Part shown: positions 17,544-25,941 of the stretch, piece after piece | Numbering within the stretch: position 1 is the first letter of the stretch | How the letters are laid out: every line of letters begins with the position of its first letter | Assembly (NCBI RefSeq): GCF_018863195.1 | Contig: NZ_JAHKRT010000005.1 | Location: 1 to 64,000 of the forward strand | Direction: 5' to 3' | DNA from: Sphingomonas quercus | Lineage (GTDB): Bacteria > Pseudomonadota > Alphaproteobacteria > Sphingomonadales > Sphingomonadaceae | DNA length: 64,000 nt | The notes under the pieces: model-generated | Database searches by the model: none | What the model was told of the DNA's origin: nothing | What the model saw: the letters and a program-made list of their open reading frames with translations, nothing else | Position numbers and translations under genes: made by a program

Positions 17544-19745
17544 TCAGAACGCCTTGACGCCGAGGCTTACGAAGAATGTCCGTCCCAGCCCCGGAATGGC
17601 GCCGCTGCCGACGCCCGCGGCGTAGCTGTAATTGCGCTTGTCGCCGATATTGGAGACACCCGCGCGGAGCGTCCACGGCCCGCGCAGCCACGCCGCCGAC
17701 AGATCGACCATCGTGGCGCCGGGCAGGACGCGGGTTTCGCCGGTGTCGCCGAAATAAGCGCTGCGATAGCGCAGGCCGGCGGCCAGCTGGAGCGTCCCGG
17801 TCTCGTCCGGCAGGGCGAGATCGTAGCTCGTCCAGATATTGCCGATCCGCTTCGGCACGCTCGGCACGCGATTGCCGATCTGGCCGGGGTTCTGCGGATA
17901 ATCCATGAGCACGGGATCCTGCAGCGTGAAATTGGCGATGATATTCCACGCCGGCACCGGCCGCAGCGTCAGGTCCGTCTCCCAGCCCTTCACCCGGTAG
18001 GAGAAGACCTGCGACACATCGAGACCGGTCGTGGGATCAAGCAGGATGGTGTAGACGTTCCGCCGCGTCGTTCGGAACAGCGACGACGACAGCGACAGCC
18101 AATTGCCCTGCCGCACGCGCAGGCCGGCCTCGATCTGGGTGCCCTTTTCCGGCACCTGGCCGATGCTCTGCGGCTCTTCGGTGTTGAAGATCGGATAGGA
18201 GTTGCTGGAATAGCCGCCGAACAGCGCAAAGGCGTCGGCGAGCTGATAGACCGCGCCGACATCCCATTCGAACCGGTCGTCCTTGCGGATCACCGGCTGG
18301 CCGGGCACGAACGGGCAGGTCGTCGCCTGGGGCGGGCTGCACGGATGCTCCGAACCGGGGTTGGTCGGGATCACCGAGCGGCCCTCGGCGGAGGTCTTGA
18401 ACCAGTCCTCGCGGCCCGACAGGCGCAGCTTGAGGCGCTCGGTAACGTCGATCTGGGCAGTGCCATAAAGCCCATAGAAGCGGCCGTCGACGTCAGCGTC
18501 GTTGCAGCTATGGCTGCTGTTGCACAGGAAGGTGAGCCCCGACAGGCTCGTCTCCGGCGTCACCGGGTTATAGATGTCGGCGATGCTGGGCAGGTCGGCC
18601 GTCGCCCGCCGCGTGCGCGCGCTGATGTTGCGATATTCGAACCCGGCCAGCAGCGTCACCGGCATCGACCCTGCGGTGAATTTCCATGTCGGCTCGGCCT
18701 GTAGCACGAGGTCATGGACGCGGTCGGCCTGCTGGCGCAGCTGACGCCCCGTCAACGAGAATGTGCCAGCCGACGCCGTCAGCCGCCCGCCGGCATTGCG
18801 CGCGAGATCGACGTCGCGATCGGTATAGGCGCCGCGCAGGTTGAGTGTCAGCGCATCGCTAAGCGACCACGCATCGCTCAGGAAGGCGCGCTTGATGGTC
18901 TGATCGGCATAGGCGAACGGCGTGTAGTAACGGTTGTCGCGATCGACGTCGGCGGGAAGCCCGGTGCCGGTCGGCGGCGTGAACGGGAGGCCGATCGAGT
19001 CCGGCCGCACCTCGATGCGGTGATATTCCAGCCGCGCCAGGATATCGTGGCCCTCGGGGTGGAAGCCGAGCGAGCCATAGACCTCGCCGGTCTTGTTGCG
19101 GGCACCGCGCAGGCCGTCCGAATGCTGGAACTGGCCATCGACCCGCGCTGCGAGCCCGTCGCTGAGCGGGGCGTTGAGCGAAGCGCTGGCGGTGATCGTG
19201 TCGAACGAACCATATTGGATGCTGCCACCGGCCGAGAGCGTGTCGTCGGGGCGGTAATGGACGAGGTTGATCGTGCCGCCGGGGGCGGTCGTGCCGAACA
19301 GTGCCGAGCCGGGTCCCTTCAGCACCTCGACGCGCTCGACGCCGGTCAGGGCGTGGACATAACCGCCGAGATCGGACGTGGTATCGGGCAGCCCATCATT
19401 GAGGAAGGTGACGTTGAGCCCGCGCGACACGAACCGGTCGTAGAAGCCGAACGAGAATTGCCCGCCCTGCACGAGGCCGCTGACGTTGCGAAGCGTGTCG
19501 CGCAGCTGGGTCGCGCCCTGCTGGTCGAGCAGTTCGCGCGGCATCACCTGGATGCTGCGCGGATTGTCGAACAGGGTGGCGCCGGCCTTGTCGAGCGACG
19601 GCGCCTGATCGAACGGCGTCGTCGAAGGCGCGGTGACGGTGATGCTCGCCTCGCCGGGGGCCTCGGCGATCACCGGCGTGGCGCCGACAGCGACGGCGAG
19701 CAGGCCGGCCGCGGCAGTGCTAACCAGACGCGTTCTCATTCTCAT
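17544..19745 (-). CDS. TonB-dependent siderophore-type receptor
   Basis: A 733-residue outer-membrane receptor. It has a signal peptide (MRMRTRLVSTAAAGLLAVAVG...), a TonB-box region (EASITVTAP), and a plug with NPRSIQVMPRELLDQQGAT, LRNVSGLVQGG and VERVEVLKGPGSALFG, all characteristic of the TonB siderophore receptor family (FhuE/FoxA-like). The barrel ends with the C-terminal strand GRTFFVSLGVKAF. The start at 19745 has TAAGGGGAAA upstream. It lies upstream of the YeiH-type gene and 41 bases downstream of hmuV, in the same direction, so it is likely co-transcribed with the HmuTUV importer. Ligand could be heme or a ferric siderophore: the plug resembles siderophore receptors while the partner importer is heme-like. 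I found no clear Fur box. Confidence 0.92.
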   Translation of the reverse strand: MRMRTRLVSTAAAGLLAVAVGATPVIAEAPGEASITVTAPSTTPFDQAPSLDKAGATLFDNPRSIQVMPRELLDQQGATQLRDTLRNVSGLVQGGQFSFGFYDRFVSRGLNVTFLNDGLPDTTSDLGGYVHALTGVERVEVLKGPGSALFGTTAPGGTINLVHYRPDDTLSAGGSIQYGSFDTITASASLNAPLSDGLAARVDGQFQHSDGLRGARNKTGEVYGSLGFHPEGHDILARLEYHRIEVRPDSIGLPFTPPTGTGLPADVDRDNRYYTPFAYADQTIKRAFLSDAWSLSDALTLNLRGAYTDRDVDLARNAGGRLTASAGTFSLTGRQLRQQADRVHDLVLQAEPTWKFTAGSMPVTLLAGFEYRNISARTRRATADLPSIADIYNPVTPETSLSGLTFLCNSSHSCNDADVDGRFYGLYGTAQIDVTERLKLRLSGREDWFKTSAEGRSVIPTNPGSEHPCSPPQATTCPFVPGQPVIRKDDRFEWDVGAVYQLADAFALFGGYSSNSYPIFNTEEPQSIGQVPEKGTQIEAGLRVRQGNWLSLSSSLFRTTRRNVYTILLDPTTGLDVSQVFSYRVKGWETDLTLRPVPAWNIIANFTLQDPVLMDYPQNPGQIGNRVPSVPKRIGNIWTSYDLALPDETGTLQLAAGLRYRSAYFGDTGETRVLPGATMVDLSAAWLRGPWTLRAGVSNIGDKRNYSYAAGVGSGAIPGLGRTFFVSLGVKAF

Positions 19746-19786
19746 TGTCGTTTCCCCTTATATTGGTCGCTTGATCGGTCGTTGGC

Positions 19787-20566
19787 TTAAAGGTGGAAGC
19801 GCAGCACGCGCCCGTCGGCGTCGCCGAGGGCGGTCGCGCGAACGTCGAAGATGCGCTGGACAAGCGCAGGCGTGACTCCGCCCGGCTCCTCGATCGCCTG
19901 GAGCCTGCCGTCGCGCAGGAAGATCAGGCGGTCGCCATAGGCCAGAGCCAGGTTGAGGTCGTGCAGCGTAACGATGACGGTGCAGCCTTGCGCGGCCAGC
20001 GCGCGCACCGTCTCGAGGATGTGGAGCTGGTGATGGACGTCGAGGCTCGCGATCGGCTCGTCAAGAAACAGGATGCGGGCCGGCGGGTCGGCCTCGTCGC
20101 TCCATAGCTGGGCCAGCACGCGGGCGAGCTGCACGCGCTGCTGCTCCCCGCCGGACAGCGTCGGGTAAATGCGATGGCGCCGCTCCGCCATGCCGACCAG
20201 TTCGAGCGCGGCCGCGACGATGCGCCGATCCTCCCGCCCCGGCGCACGCGAAAAATGCGGGTAGCGCCCCATCAGCACCACCTCCTCGACGCTGATCGCG
20301 AAGTCGATCTCGACATGCTGGGAGAGGAAGGCGCGCGTCCGGGCGAGCGCCCGGCCGTCCAGCGTCAGCATGTCGCTCTCGCCCAGCAACACCCGCCCGC
20401 CTGTCGGGCGCAGCCGGCCGGCCGCCAGCTTCATCAGGGTCGATTTGCCGGCGCCGTTCGGGCCGAGGATGACGTTCACGCGGTTGGCGGCGAAGGCGAG
20501 GGTCATCGTCTCGATGATCGTCGTGCCGCCGGTCGCCCAGCGCACTGCCTCCAGGCGAATGGTCAT
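19787..20566 (-). CDS. hmuV: heme/iron ABC transporter ATP-binding protein HmuV
   Basis: A 259-residue ABC ATPase. It has Walker A GPNGAGKST (about residues 34-42), Q-loop FLSQ, signature [15 protein letters not shown], Walker B ILFLDEP and the switch histidine in VTLHDLNLAL. The MGRYPHF motif after the Q-loop is typical of iron-siderophore and heme importers. The start ATG at 20566 overlaps the stop of the permease gene in an ATGA, so translation is coupled. It would power uptake of heme (or another iron chelate) by the HmuT/HmuU components. A receptor gene follows 41 bases downstream. The assignment to heme rather than siderophore or cobalamin rests mainly on the binding protein. Confidence 0.92.
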   Translation of the reverse strand: MTIRLEAVRWATGGTTIIETMTLAFAANRVNVILGPNGAGKSTLMKLAAGRLRPTGGRVLLGESDMLTLDGRALARTRAFLSQHVEIDFAISVEEVVLMGRYPHFSRAPGREDRRIVAAALELVGMAERRHRIYPTLSGGEQQRVQLARVLAQLWSDEADPPARILFLDEPIASLDVHHQLHILETVRALAAQGCTVIVTLHDLNLALAYGDRLIFLRDGRLQAIEEPGGVTPALVQRIFDVRATALGDADGRVLRFHL

Positions 20567-21612
20567 GCGCTGGCGATCCGCCGCCGATGGGCGAGCAGGA
20601 TCCACAGGAAGATGGGCGCGCCGATCAGCGCGGTGATGATCCCCACCGGCAGTTCCGCCGGGCGGATGACGAGGCGGGCGACGACGTCGATCGCTTCCAT
20701 CAGCAACGCGCCGCCCAGCGCCGAGGCGGGCAGCAGGAAGCGGTAGTCGGACGAGCGCAACAGCCGCATCATGTGTGGCACGATCAGCCCGACAAAGGCG
20801 ATGACGCCGACCATCGCCGTCGCCACCGACACGATCAGCGTGTTGAGCACGAGCAGACGCCACACCAGCCGCTCCGGATCGAAGCCGAGATAGGCGGCGT
20901 CGTCCTCGCCCAGCATCAGCGCGTTGAGGTCTTTCCCGCGCCGCAGGATGAGGATCAGGCAGGGCAGGAAGATCGCGGTGACGAGCAGGCTGCCGCGCCA
21001 GTCGGCGGTCGTGAAGGTGCCCAGATTCCAGAAGGTGATGTTGCGCGCCTGCGGGTCGCGGGCGATGTAGGAGAGGAAGCCGGTGCCCGCATTGCACATC
21101 GCGTTGACGGCGATGCCCGCCAGCAGCAGCGCCAGCACGTCGGTGTGGCCAAACAGGGTCGCGATGCGGAAGACGACGAGCGTCGCCAGCATGCCGCCGG
21201 CGAATGCCATCACCGGCACCGCTGCCGTGCCGAGTGGGGCGGTGAAGCTGAGCGCGCTATTGCCGAGCACGAACACACTCGACGCGCCCAGCGCGGCGCC
21301 GGCCGAGGTGCCGGCCAGCCCGGGCTCGACGATCGGGTTGCGGAACAGGCCCTGCATCAGCGTGCCCGACAGGCCGAGCGTAGCGCCGGTCACCCCGCAG
21401 AGCAGCACGCGCGGCAGCCGCAGCGTGGTGAACACGTTAAGGTCGAGCGTTTCTTCGGGAGCGATCGCGCCGAGGCCGAGGCCGTGGGCGAGGAAGCGGG
21501 CAATCTGCGCCGGCGCGAAATAAAAAGAGCCCGCGGAGAGCGCGAGCAGCACGCATCCGGCGAGCAGGCAGGCCAGCAGCACATTGACCTGGATCCAGGA
21601 CAGCCGCCTCAT
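20563..21612 (-). CDS. hmuU: FecCD-family iron/heme ABC permease HmuU
   Basis: A 349-residue polytopic inner-membrane protein of the FecCD/BtuC family with about ten membrane helices. Landmarks include LRLPRVLLCGVTGATLGLSGTLMQGLFRNP near residues 65-95 (the conserved R-x-P-R and G-x-x-Q-x-x-x-x-N-P region) and FVGLIVPHMMRLL, which holds the coupling helix that contacts the ATPase. ATGA overlaps with both hmuT upstream and hmuV downstream mark a tightly coupled three-gene unit. It forms the channel for heme or iron-chelate import across the inner membrane. Confidence 0.92.
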   Translation of the reverse strand: MRRLSWIQVNVLLACLLAGCVLLALSAGSFYFAPAQIARFLAHGLGLGAIAPEETLDLNVFTTLRLPRVLLCGVTGATLGLSGTLMQGLFRNPIVEPGLAGTSAGAALGASSVFVLGNSALSFTAPLGTAAVPVMAFAGGMLATLVVFRIATLFGHTDVLALLLAGIAVNAMCNAGTGFLSYIARDPQARNITFWNLGTFTTADWRGSLLVTAIFLPCLILILRRGKDLNALMLGEDDAAYLGFDPERLVWRLLVLNTLIVSVATAMVGVIAFVGLIVPHMMRLLRSSDYRFLLPASALGGALLMEAIDVVARLVIRPAELPVGIITALIGAPIFLWILLAHRRRIASA

Positions 21613-22505
21613 GCGCCTCGACGTGCCGGCGGATGCAGCCAGGCGGCGACCTTGCGCAGCGAGGCTGCGGTGCGCGGCGTGAAGTACATGATCTCGCTTT
21701 CCAGCACGCGGTGAATGTTGAGCGTCCTGGCAGCGGGCGTCAGCGCGACACCGGGCAGGTCGCGGAACTTCGCTGCCGAGCCATAGCGGTCGAAGCCGAC
21801 ATCGGTGGCGATGATGATGTCCGGCGCGGCGCGCGCGATGGTCTCGGGCGTCAGCCGCGCCATGCCACCGACCTGGTCGAGCGCGTTGACCCCGCCCGCC
21901 CAGGCGATGATCTGGTCGGCAGCGCCGCCCCGCGACAATCCGAGATAGCTGTTCCCGATCTGGCCGAAATGGATCATCAGCACCTTCGGTCGCGGGCCGC
22001 GTGCATAGGGGGCCATCGCCGCCAGCGCCGCCTTGATATCCGCCTGCCAGCGGGACACCACTGCCCTCGCCTGCGCTTCTCGCCCGAAATAGGTGCCGAG
22101 CTTCAGCATCAGCGCCTGCGCATCGGCCATCGAGCTGCCGGGCGCCATCGTTTCCACCGGCACGCCGACGCTCTTCACCTGCGCCAGCACCGGGTCCGGG
22201 CCGACATTGCCATCGGTCAGCAGCACGCTGGGCCGCATCGAGATGATGCCCTCGGCGCTCAGCGCCCGGTGGTAGCCGACATTGGGCAGCCGCGTGATCT
22301 GCGGCGGCGAGATCGAGGTGAGATCGCGCGCGACGAGGTGGCCCTGCGCGCCGATGTCGTAGATGAACTCGTTGATCTGCTTGGAAACGCACACCACCCG
22401 GTTGCCCGGCCCCGCCGCCAGTGCCCGGCCCGGCAACGCCGCCGCACCCGCCGCCAGCAACAGGCCGCTGGCCTCGCGGCGGGAGAAGAGGCGTTTATCG
22501 ACCAT
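21609..22505 (-). CDS. hmuT: heme ABC transporter substrate-binding protein HmuT
   Basis: A 298-residue periplasmic binding protein. Its N-terminus (MVDKRLFSRREASGLLLAAG...ALA) has an RR pair before the hydrophobic stretch and could be a Tat-type signal. The mature part has the bilobed class III layout: VCVSKQINEFIYDIGAQGHLVARD, then LPNVGYHRALSAEGI, whose tyrosine corresponds to the heme-binding Tyr of HmuT-type proteins, and later PDIIIATDVGFDRYG. Start at 22505 has GGGAG eight bases upstream. It is first of the hmuTUV unit. In the periplasm it would carry heme from the outer-membrane receptor to the permease. A corrinoid or siderophore ligand is less likely but not excluded. Confidence 0.88.
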   Translation of the reverse strand: MVDKRLFSRREASGLLLAAGAAALPGRALAAGPGNRVVCVSKQINEFIYDIGAQGHLVARDLTSISPPQITRLPNVGYHRALSAEGIISMRPSVLLTDGNVGPDPVLAQVKSVGVPVETMAPGSSMADAQALMLKLGTYFGREAQARAVVSRWQADIKAALAAMAPYARGPRPKVLMIHFGQIGNSYLGLSRGGAADQIIAWAGGVNALDQVGGMARLTPETIARAAPDIIIATDVGFDRYGSAAKFRDLPGVALTPAARTLNIHRVLESEIMYFTPRTAASLRKVAAWLHPPARRGA

Positions 22506-22610
22506 GATGGGAGTCTCCCGAGGCGAAAGATCAGAGTTAACAGGCTTGCCTGACGCCAACCTGTCGGCAGCCGGCGAGGAGCGCAATGGCCGGCGCCCCT
22601 CGCCCCAACG

Positions 22611-25600
22611 TCAGATCGCGGTCTGTGGCGTGATCGACACGGGCTCCAGCCTCGCCTTGCCGATCTGGCTGTTGAAGCCGGCCAGTTCGCCGGTTTTCAG
22701 CTTGCTCCATTCGGCGAGATAGGCGGTGGCCTGCGCCTTGAGGATGTCGAACTCCGCATAAGCCTGCTTGGTCGGCTTGTTGTCGCCGGTGCCGACGGTC
22801 AACGCTAGGGAAGCGAGCTGGTTGTTCAGCCGGACCGGGAAGTTCAGCGGATCTTCATTGGCGATCGACAGCTTCTGGATCAGCTTGTCCTCAACGGCAT
22901 TGACCTTGGCCTCAAGCGTGTCGGCGGCCTTGATCACCGCCCGCTTTCCGCCTGCCGCCTTGCGGGTTTCGGCCAGCTTGGCGTGCAGCTCGCGGATCTC
23001 CAGCACCGCGTCCTGCACCATGCTCAGCTCGCGGTTGATCGCCAGAGCGAGATCGAACTGCTCCTTGAGTTCGGCCTGGGTCACCTTGACATTGGGGTTG
23101 GCGACAATCTCGATCGGCTGGGTCTGTACCTGGCCATTGACCGTCAGCCGCGCCTTGTACTGGCCGGGGATGGCGATCGGGCCGAGCGTCGATGCATGCC
23201 ACATCGCCGACTTCGGCACCTGCACCGGCCCCTGCACGCGCATATCCCAGGCAAAGCGGTTGAGCCCCGCCTTGGTGCCGAGCGAGGGCGCCGGGGCGCG
23301 GGGCGCCTCATCCTCGTCCTCGTCGCCGGAGGGCCGCGCCGCCGGCCGCGCCGAGGGCTTGAAGCTGCGGATGACGGTATCGGAGGCATCCAGAATTTCG
23401 AGCTTGATGGCGTCGGGCGCGACATCCTTGCCGAGATTATAATAAAGGATGGCGCCCGTCGGGGGATTCTCGCCGGTGAACTTGGTCATCGAATCGCCGC
23501 GGCCCGAATAGAGCATCCGCAAGGTCGGACGCGGCGTGAACAGATGAACCGGCTCCTGCGCGATGGCGTCCGACCATTGCCGCAGCGGCGTCAGATCATC
23601 CAGCACCCAGAAAGCGCGGCCATGCGTCGCCACCGCCAGATCGCCGGTCGGGTGAACGGCGAGATCATGCACCGGCACGCGCGGCATGTTGAGGCTGAGC
23701 GGCTTCCAGTGCGCGCCGTCGTCGAGCGAGACGAAGATGCCGTTCTCGGTGCCGGCATAGAGCAGGCCGTCGCGGGCCGGGTCGGCGCGCACGACATGGA
23801 CATAGGCATCCGCCGGCAGGCCATTGGTGATCGGCACCCAGCTCTTGCCGAAATCATCCGTGCGGAAGGCATAGGGCTTGAGGTCGCCGAGCTTGTGGCG
23901 CTCGACCGCGATATAAGCGGTGCCGGCCTTTTTGGGGTGCGGCTCGACCATGTCGACCGTGCCCCATTCCGGCATGTCCTTCGGGGTGACGTTGGCCCAT
24001 GCCTTGCCGCCATTGCTGGTGACCTGGATCAGCCCATCGTCGGTACCGGCCCAGATCAGATCCTTCTGCACCGGCGATTCCGCGAGCGAGAACACCACGC
24101 CGAATAGTTCGACGCTGGTATTGTCCTTGGTCAGCGGGCCGCCCGAGGATTGCTGCTTCGTCTTGTCGTTGCGGGTCAGGTCCGGTGAGATGATGTCCCA
24201 GGACTGGCCGTTATTGGTCGATTTGAACACCACTTCATTGGCGTTGTAGAGGGTGTTCGGATCGTGCGGCGAGAAGAGCAGCGGCTCGGTCCACTGGCCG
24301 CGATGCTGCACGTCTTTCGGCGCCCAGCCCATCGTCTCGTGCGGCCACGGCTTGATCGGGATCGCCTGGCCGGTGCGGTCGTCATAGCGGGACACCTCGC
24401 CCCAATAGCTGCCGGCGATGACGACGTGCGGATCCTTGGGATCGGGGACGACATAGCCGCTCTCGCCGCCGCCGACGGGCTGCCAGTCGCGCATGGTGAT
24501 GCCGCCGCTGACGCTGGCCGAGGCGATGCGCACCGTGGTGTTATCCTGCTGCGCGCCATAGATGTTGTACGGCACCTGATTGTCGACGGCGATATGATAG
24601 ATCTGGCCGGTCGGCTGATTATCGCCCTGGGTCCAGCTGTCGCCGCCATTGACGGAGACGTTCACGGCGCCGTCATTACTGTTCACCATGTAACGCGGAT
24701 CGGCCGGATTGATCCACAGCTGGTGATTGTCGCCGTGGAACGTCGGCATCGACTTGAACGACTTGCCGCCATCGGTGGAGCGATAGGCGCCGGTGTTCAT
24801 CACGAACACCTTGTTGGCATCCTTCGGATCGGCGAAGATGTTGGTGTAATACCAAGCGCGCTGCTTATAGGCGTTGTCGGCGTTGATCAGCTGCCACGAG
24901 GCGCCGCCGTCGTCGGTGCGATAGAGCCCACCCTTCTCCGCCTCGATGAGTGCATAGACGCGCTTGCCGTCGGCGGCCGGCGCCACGCCGATCTTGCCGA
25001 GGATGCCGGCGGGCAGGCCCTTGCCGGTCTGCTTCTGCCAGGTGGTGCCGCCGTCGGTCGACCGATAAAGGCCGCTGCCCGGGCCGCCGCTTTCCATGAT
25101 CCAGGGCTTGCGATGGACCTGCCACATCGCTGCCCAGACGATGTTGGGATTGGTGGGGTCGATCTGCACGTCGACGGCACCGGTCTTGTCGTCGACGAAG
25201 AGCACGCGCTGCCAGGTCTTGCCACCGTCGCGGGTGCGGTAGACGCCGCGCTCGCCGCCGTCGCGGAACAGCGAGCCGCCCGCCGCCACGAAGACGAGGT
25301 TGGGATCGGTGCTGCTGATCGCCATCCGACCGATGAATTCCGACGTGCGCAGGCCGGCATAGGCCCAGCTCTTGCCGCCGTCGGTCGATTTGAACACGCC
25401 GTTGCCGCCGACGACATTGCCGCGCGGGGCGCCGCCCTCACCGGTGCCGGCATAGATGACGTTCGGGTCGGACGGCGACACCACCACCGCGCCCACCGCC
25501 GGCGACGCTTCGGGGAATTTGTCCCATAGCGGCGCCCAGCTGCGCCCGGCATCCGTCGTCTTCCACAGCCCGCCCGAGGACATGCCGGCATAATAGACGG

Positions 25601-25796
25601 TCGGATCCCCCGGCACGCCGGCGACCCCGGTGGCGCGCCCGCCGCGGAACGGCCCGATCATGCGATACTTCATGCCCTCCATCGAGAGCGGCCCGGTATC
25701 GGTGATCGCGGCTGACGCCGCCGACAGGGTGATGGGCATCCCCGCGATCGCGGTGCCGATCAGCAACGCCACCAAAGTCATGCTACGCGCACGCAT
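22611..25796 (-). CDS. secreted sortilin/VPS10-type BNR-repeat protein, second paralogue
   Basis: A 1061-residue paralogue of the product of 13073-16213, with a signal peptide (MRARSMTLVALLIGTAIAGM). About eleven Asp-box motifs are readable (TTDAGRSW, STDGGKSW, TRDGGKTW, TDDGGASW, STNNGQSW, TDDFGKSW and others). It shares with the first copy the opening KYRMIGPFRGGR/RQVGPWRGGR segment, the GDNHQLWINP/GDNHDIWINP block and the YGAQQDNTTV block. The C-terminal 250 residues are helical with a low-complexity acidic insert (EDEDEAPRAPAP). The start at 25796 has AAAGGAC six bases upstream. It stands between a TonB receptor gene (upstream, 145 bases) and hmuTUV. Role is unknown: binding or hydrolysis of an extracellular ligand for the neighbouring receptor is an inference. 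Confidence 0.85.
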   Translation of the reverse strand: MRARSMTLVALLIGTAIAGMPITLSAASAAITDTGPLSMEGMKYRMIGPFRGGRATGVAGVPGDPTVYYAGMSSGGLWKTTDAGRSWAPLWDKFPEASPAVGAVVVSPSDPNVIYAGTGEGGAPRGNVVGGNGVFKSTDGGKSWAYAGLRTSEFIGRMAISSTDPNLVFVAAGGSLFRDGGERGVYRTRDGGKTWQRVLFVDDKTGAVDVQIDPTNPNIVWAAMWQVHRKPWIMESGGPGSGLYRSTDGGTTWQKQTGKGLPAGILGKIGVAPAADGKRVYALIEAEKGGLYRTDDGGASWQLINADNAYKQRAWYYTNIFADPKDANKVFVMNTGAYRSTDGGKSFKSMPTFHGDNHQLWINPADPRYMVNSNDGAVNVSVNGGDSWTQGDNQPTGQIYHIAVDNQVPYNIYGAQQDNTTVRIASASVSGGITMRDWQPVGGGESGYVVPDPKDPHVVIAGSYWGEVSRYDDRTGQAIPIKPWPHETMGWAPKDVQHRGQWTEPLLFSPHDPNTLYNANEVVFKSTNNGQSWDIISPDLTRNDKTKQQSSGGPLTKDNTSVELFGVVFSLAESPVQKDLIWAGTDDGLIQVTSNGGKAWANVTPKDMPEWGTVDMVEPHPKKAGTAYIAVERHKLGDLKPYAFRTDDFGKSWVPITNGLPADAYVHVVRADPARDGLLYAGTENGIFVSLDDGAHWKPLSLNMPRVPVHDLAVHPTGDLAVATHGRAFWVLDDLTPLRQWSDAIAQEPVHLFTPRPTLRMLYSGRGDSMTKFTGENPPTGAILYYNLGKDVAPDAIKLEILDASDTVIRSFKPSARPAARPSGDEDEDEAPRAPAPSLGTKAGLNRFAWDMRVQGPVQVPKSAMWHASTLGPIAIPGQYKARLTVNGQVQTQPIEIVANPNVKVTQAELKEQFDLALAINRELSMVQDAVLEIRELHAKLAETRKAAGGKRAVIKAADTLEAKVNAVEDKLIQKLSIANEDPLNFPVRLNNQLASLALTVGTGDNKPTKQAYAEFDILKAQATAYLAEWSKLKTGELAGFNSQIGKARLEPVSITPQTAI

Positions 25797-25854
25797 CGTT
25801 CGTCCTTTCAAAGCTTGGCATCACGGCAGATTCGGGCAGGCCGGGAAGATCAGC

Positions 25855-25885
25855 GGCCCGGCGCGAACGACAGTCGCGCCGGGCC
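25855..25885 (-). other. perfect 12-bp stem-loop between TonB receptor and sortilin-like genes
   Basis: GGCCCGGCGCGA (25855-25866) is exactly complementary in inverted order to 25874-25885, with a 7-base loop. No T-run follows on either strand, so it is not a textbook intrinsic terminator. In the 145-base gap of a co-directional pair it may stabilise the receptor transcript or partly stop transcription. Confidence 0.6.
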
Positions 25886-25941
25886 AAATCGGGTTCAAGG
25901 AAAATATTTGTCACTATTGTTCATAAACGAAAATTCCTGCC

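Noticed and set aside
17544-22610. Fur box controlling the heme/siderophore genes
   Set aside because: The gaps upstream of hmuT and of the receptor were inspected and no convincing GATAAT-type or alphaproteobacterial Irr/Fur dyad was seen.
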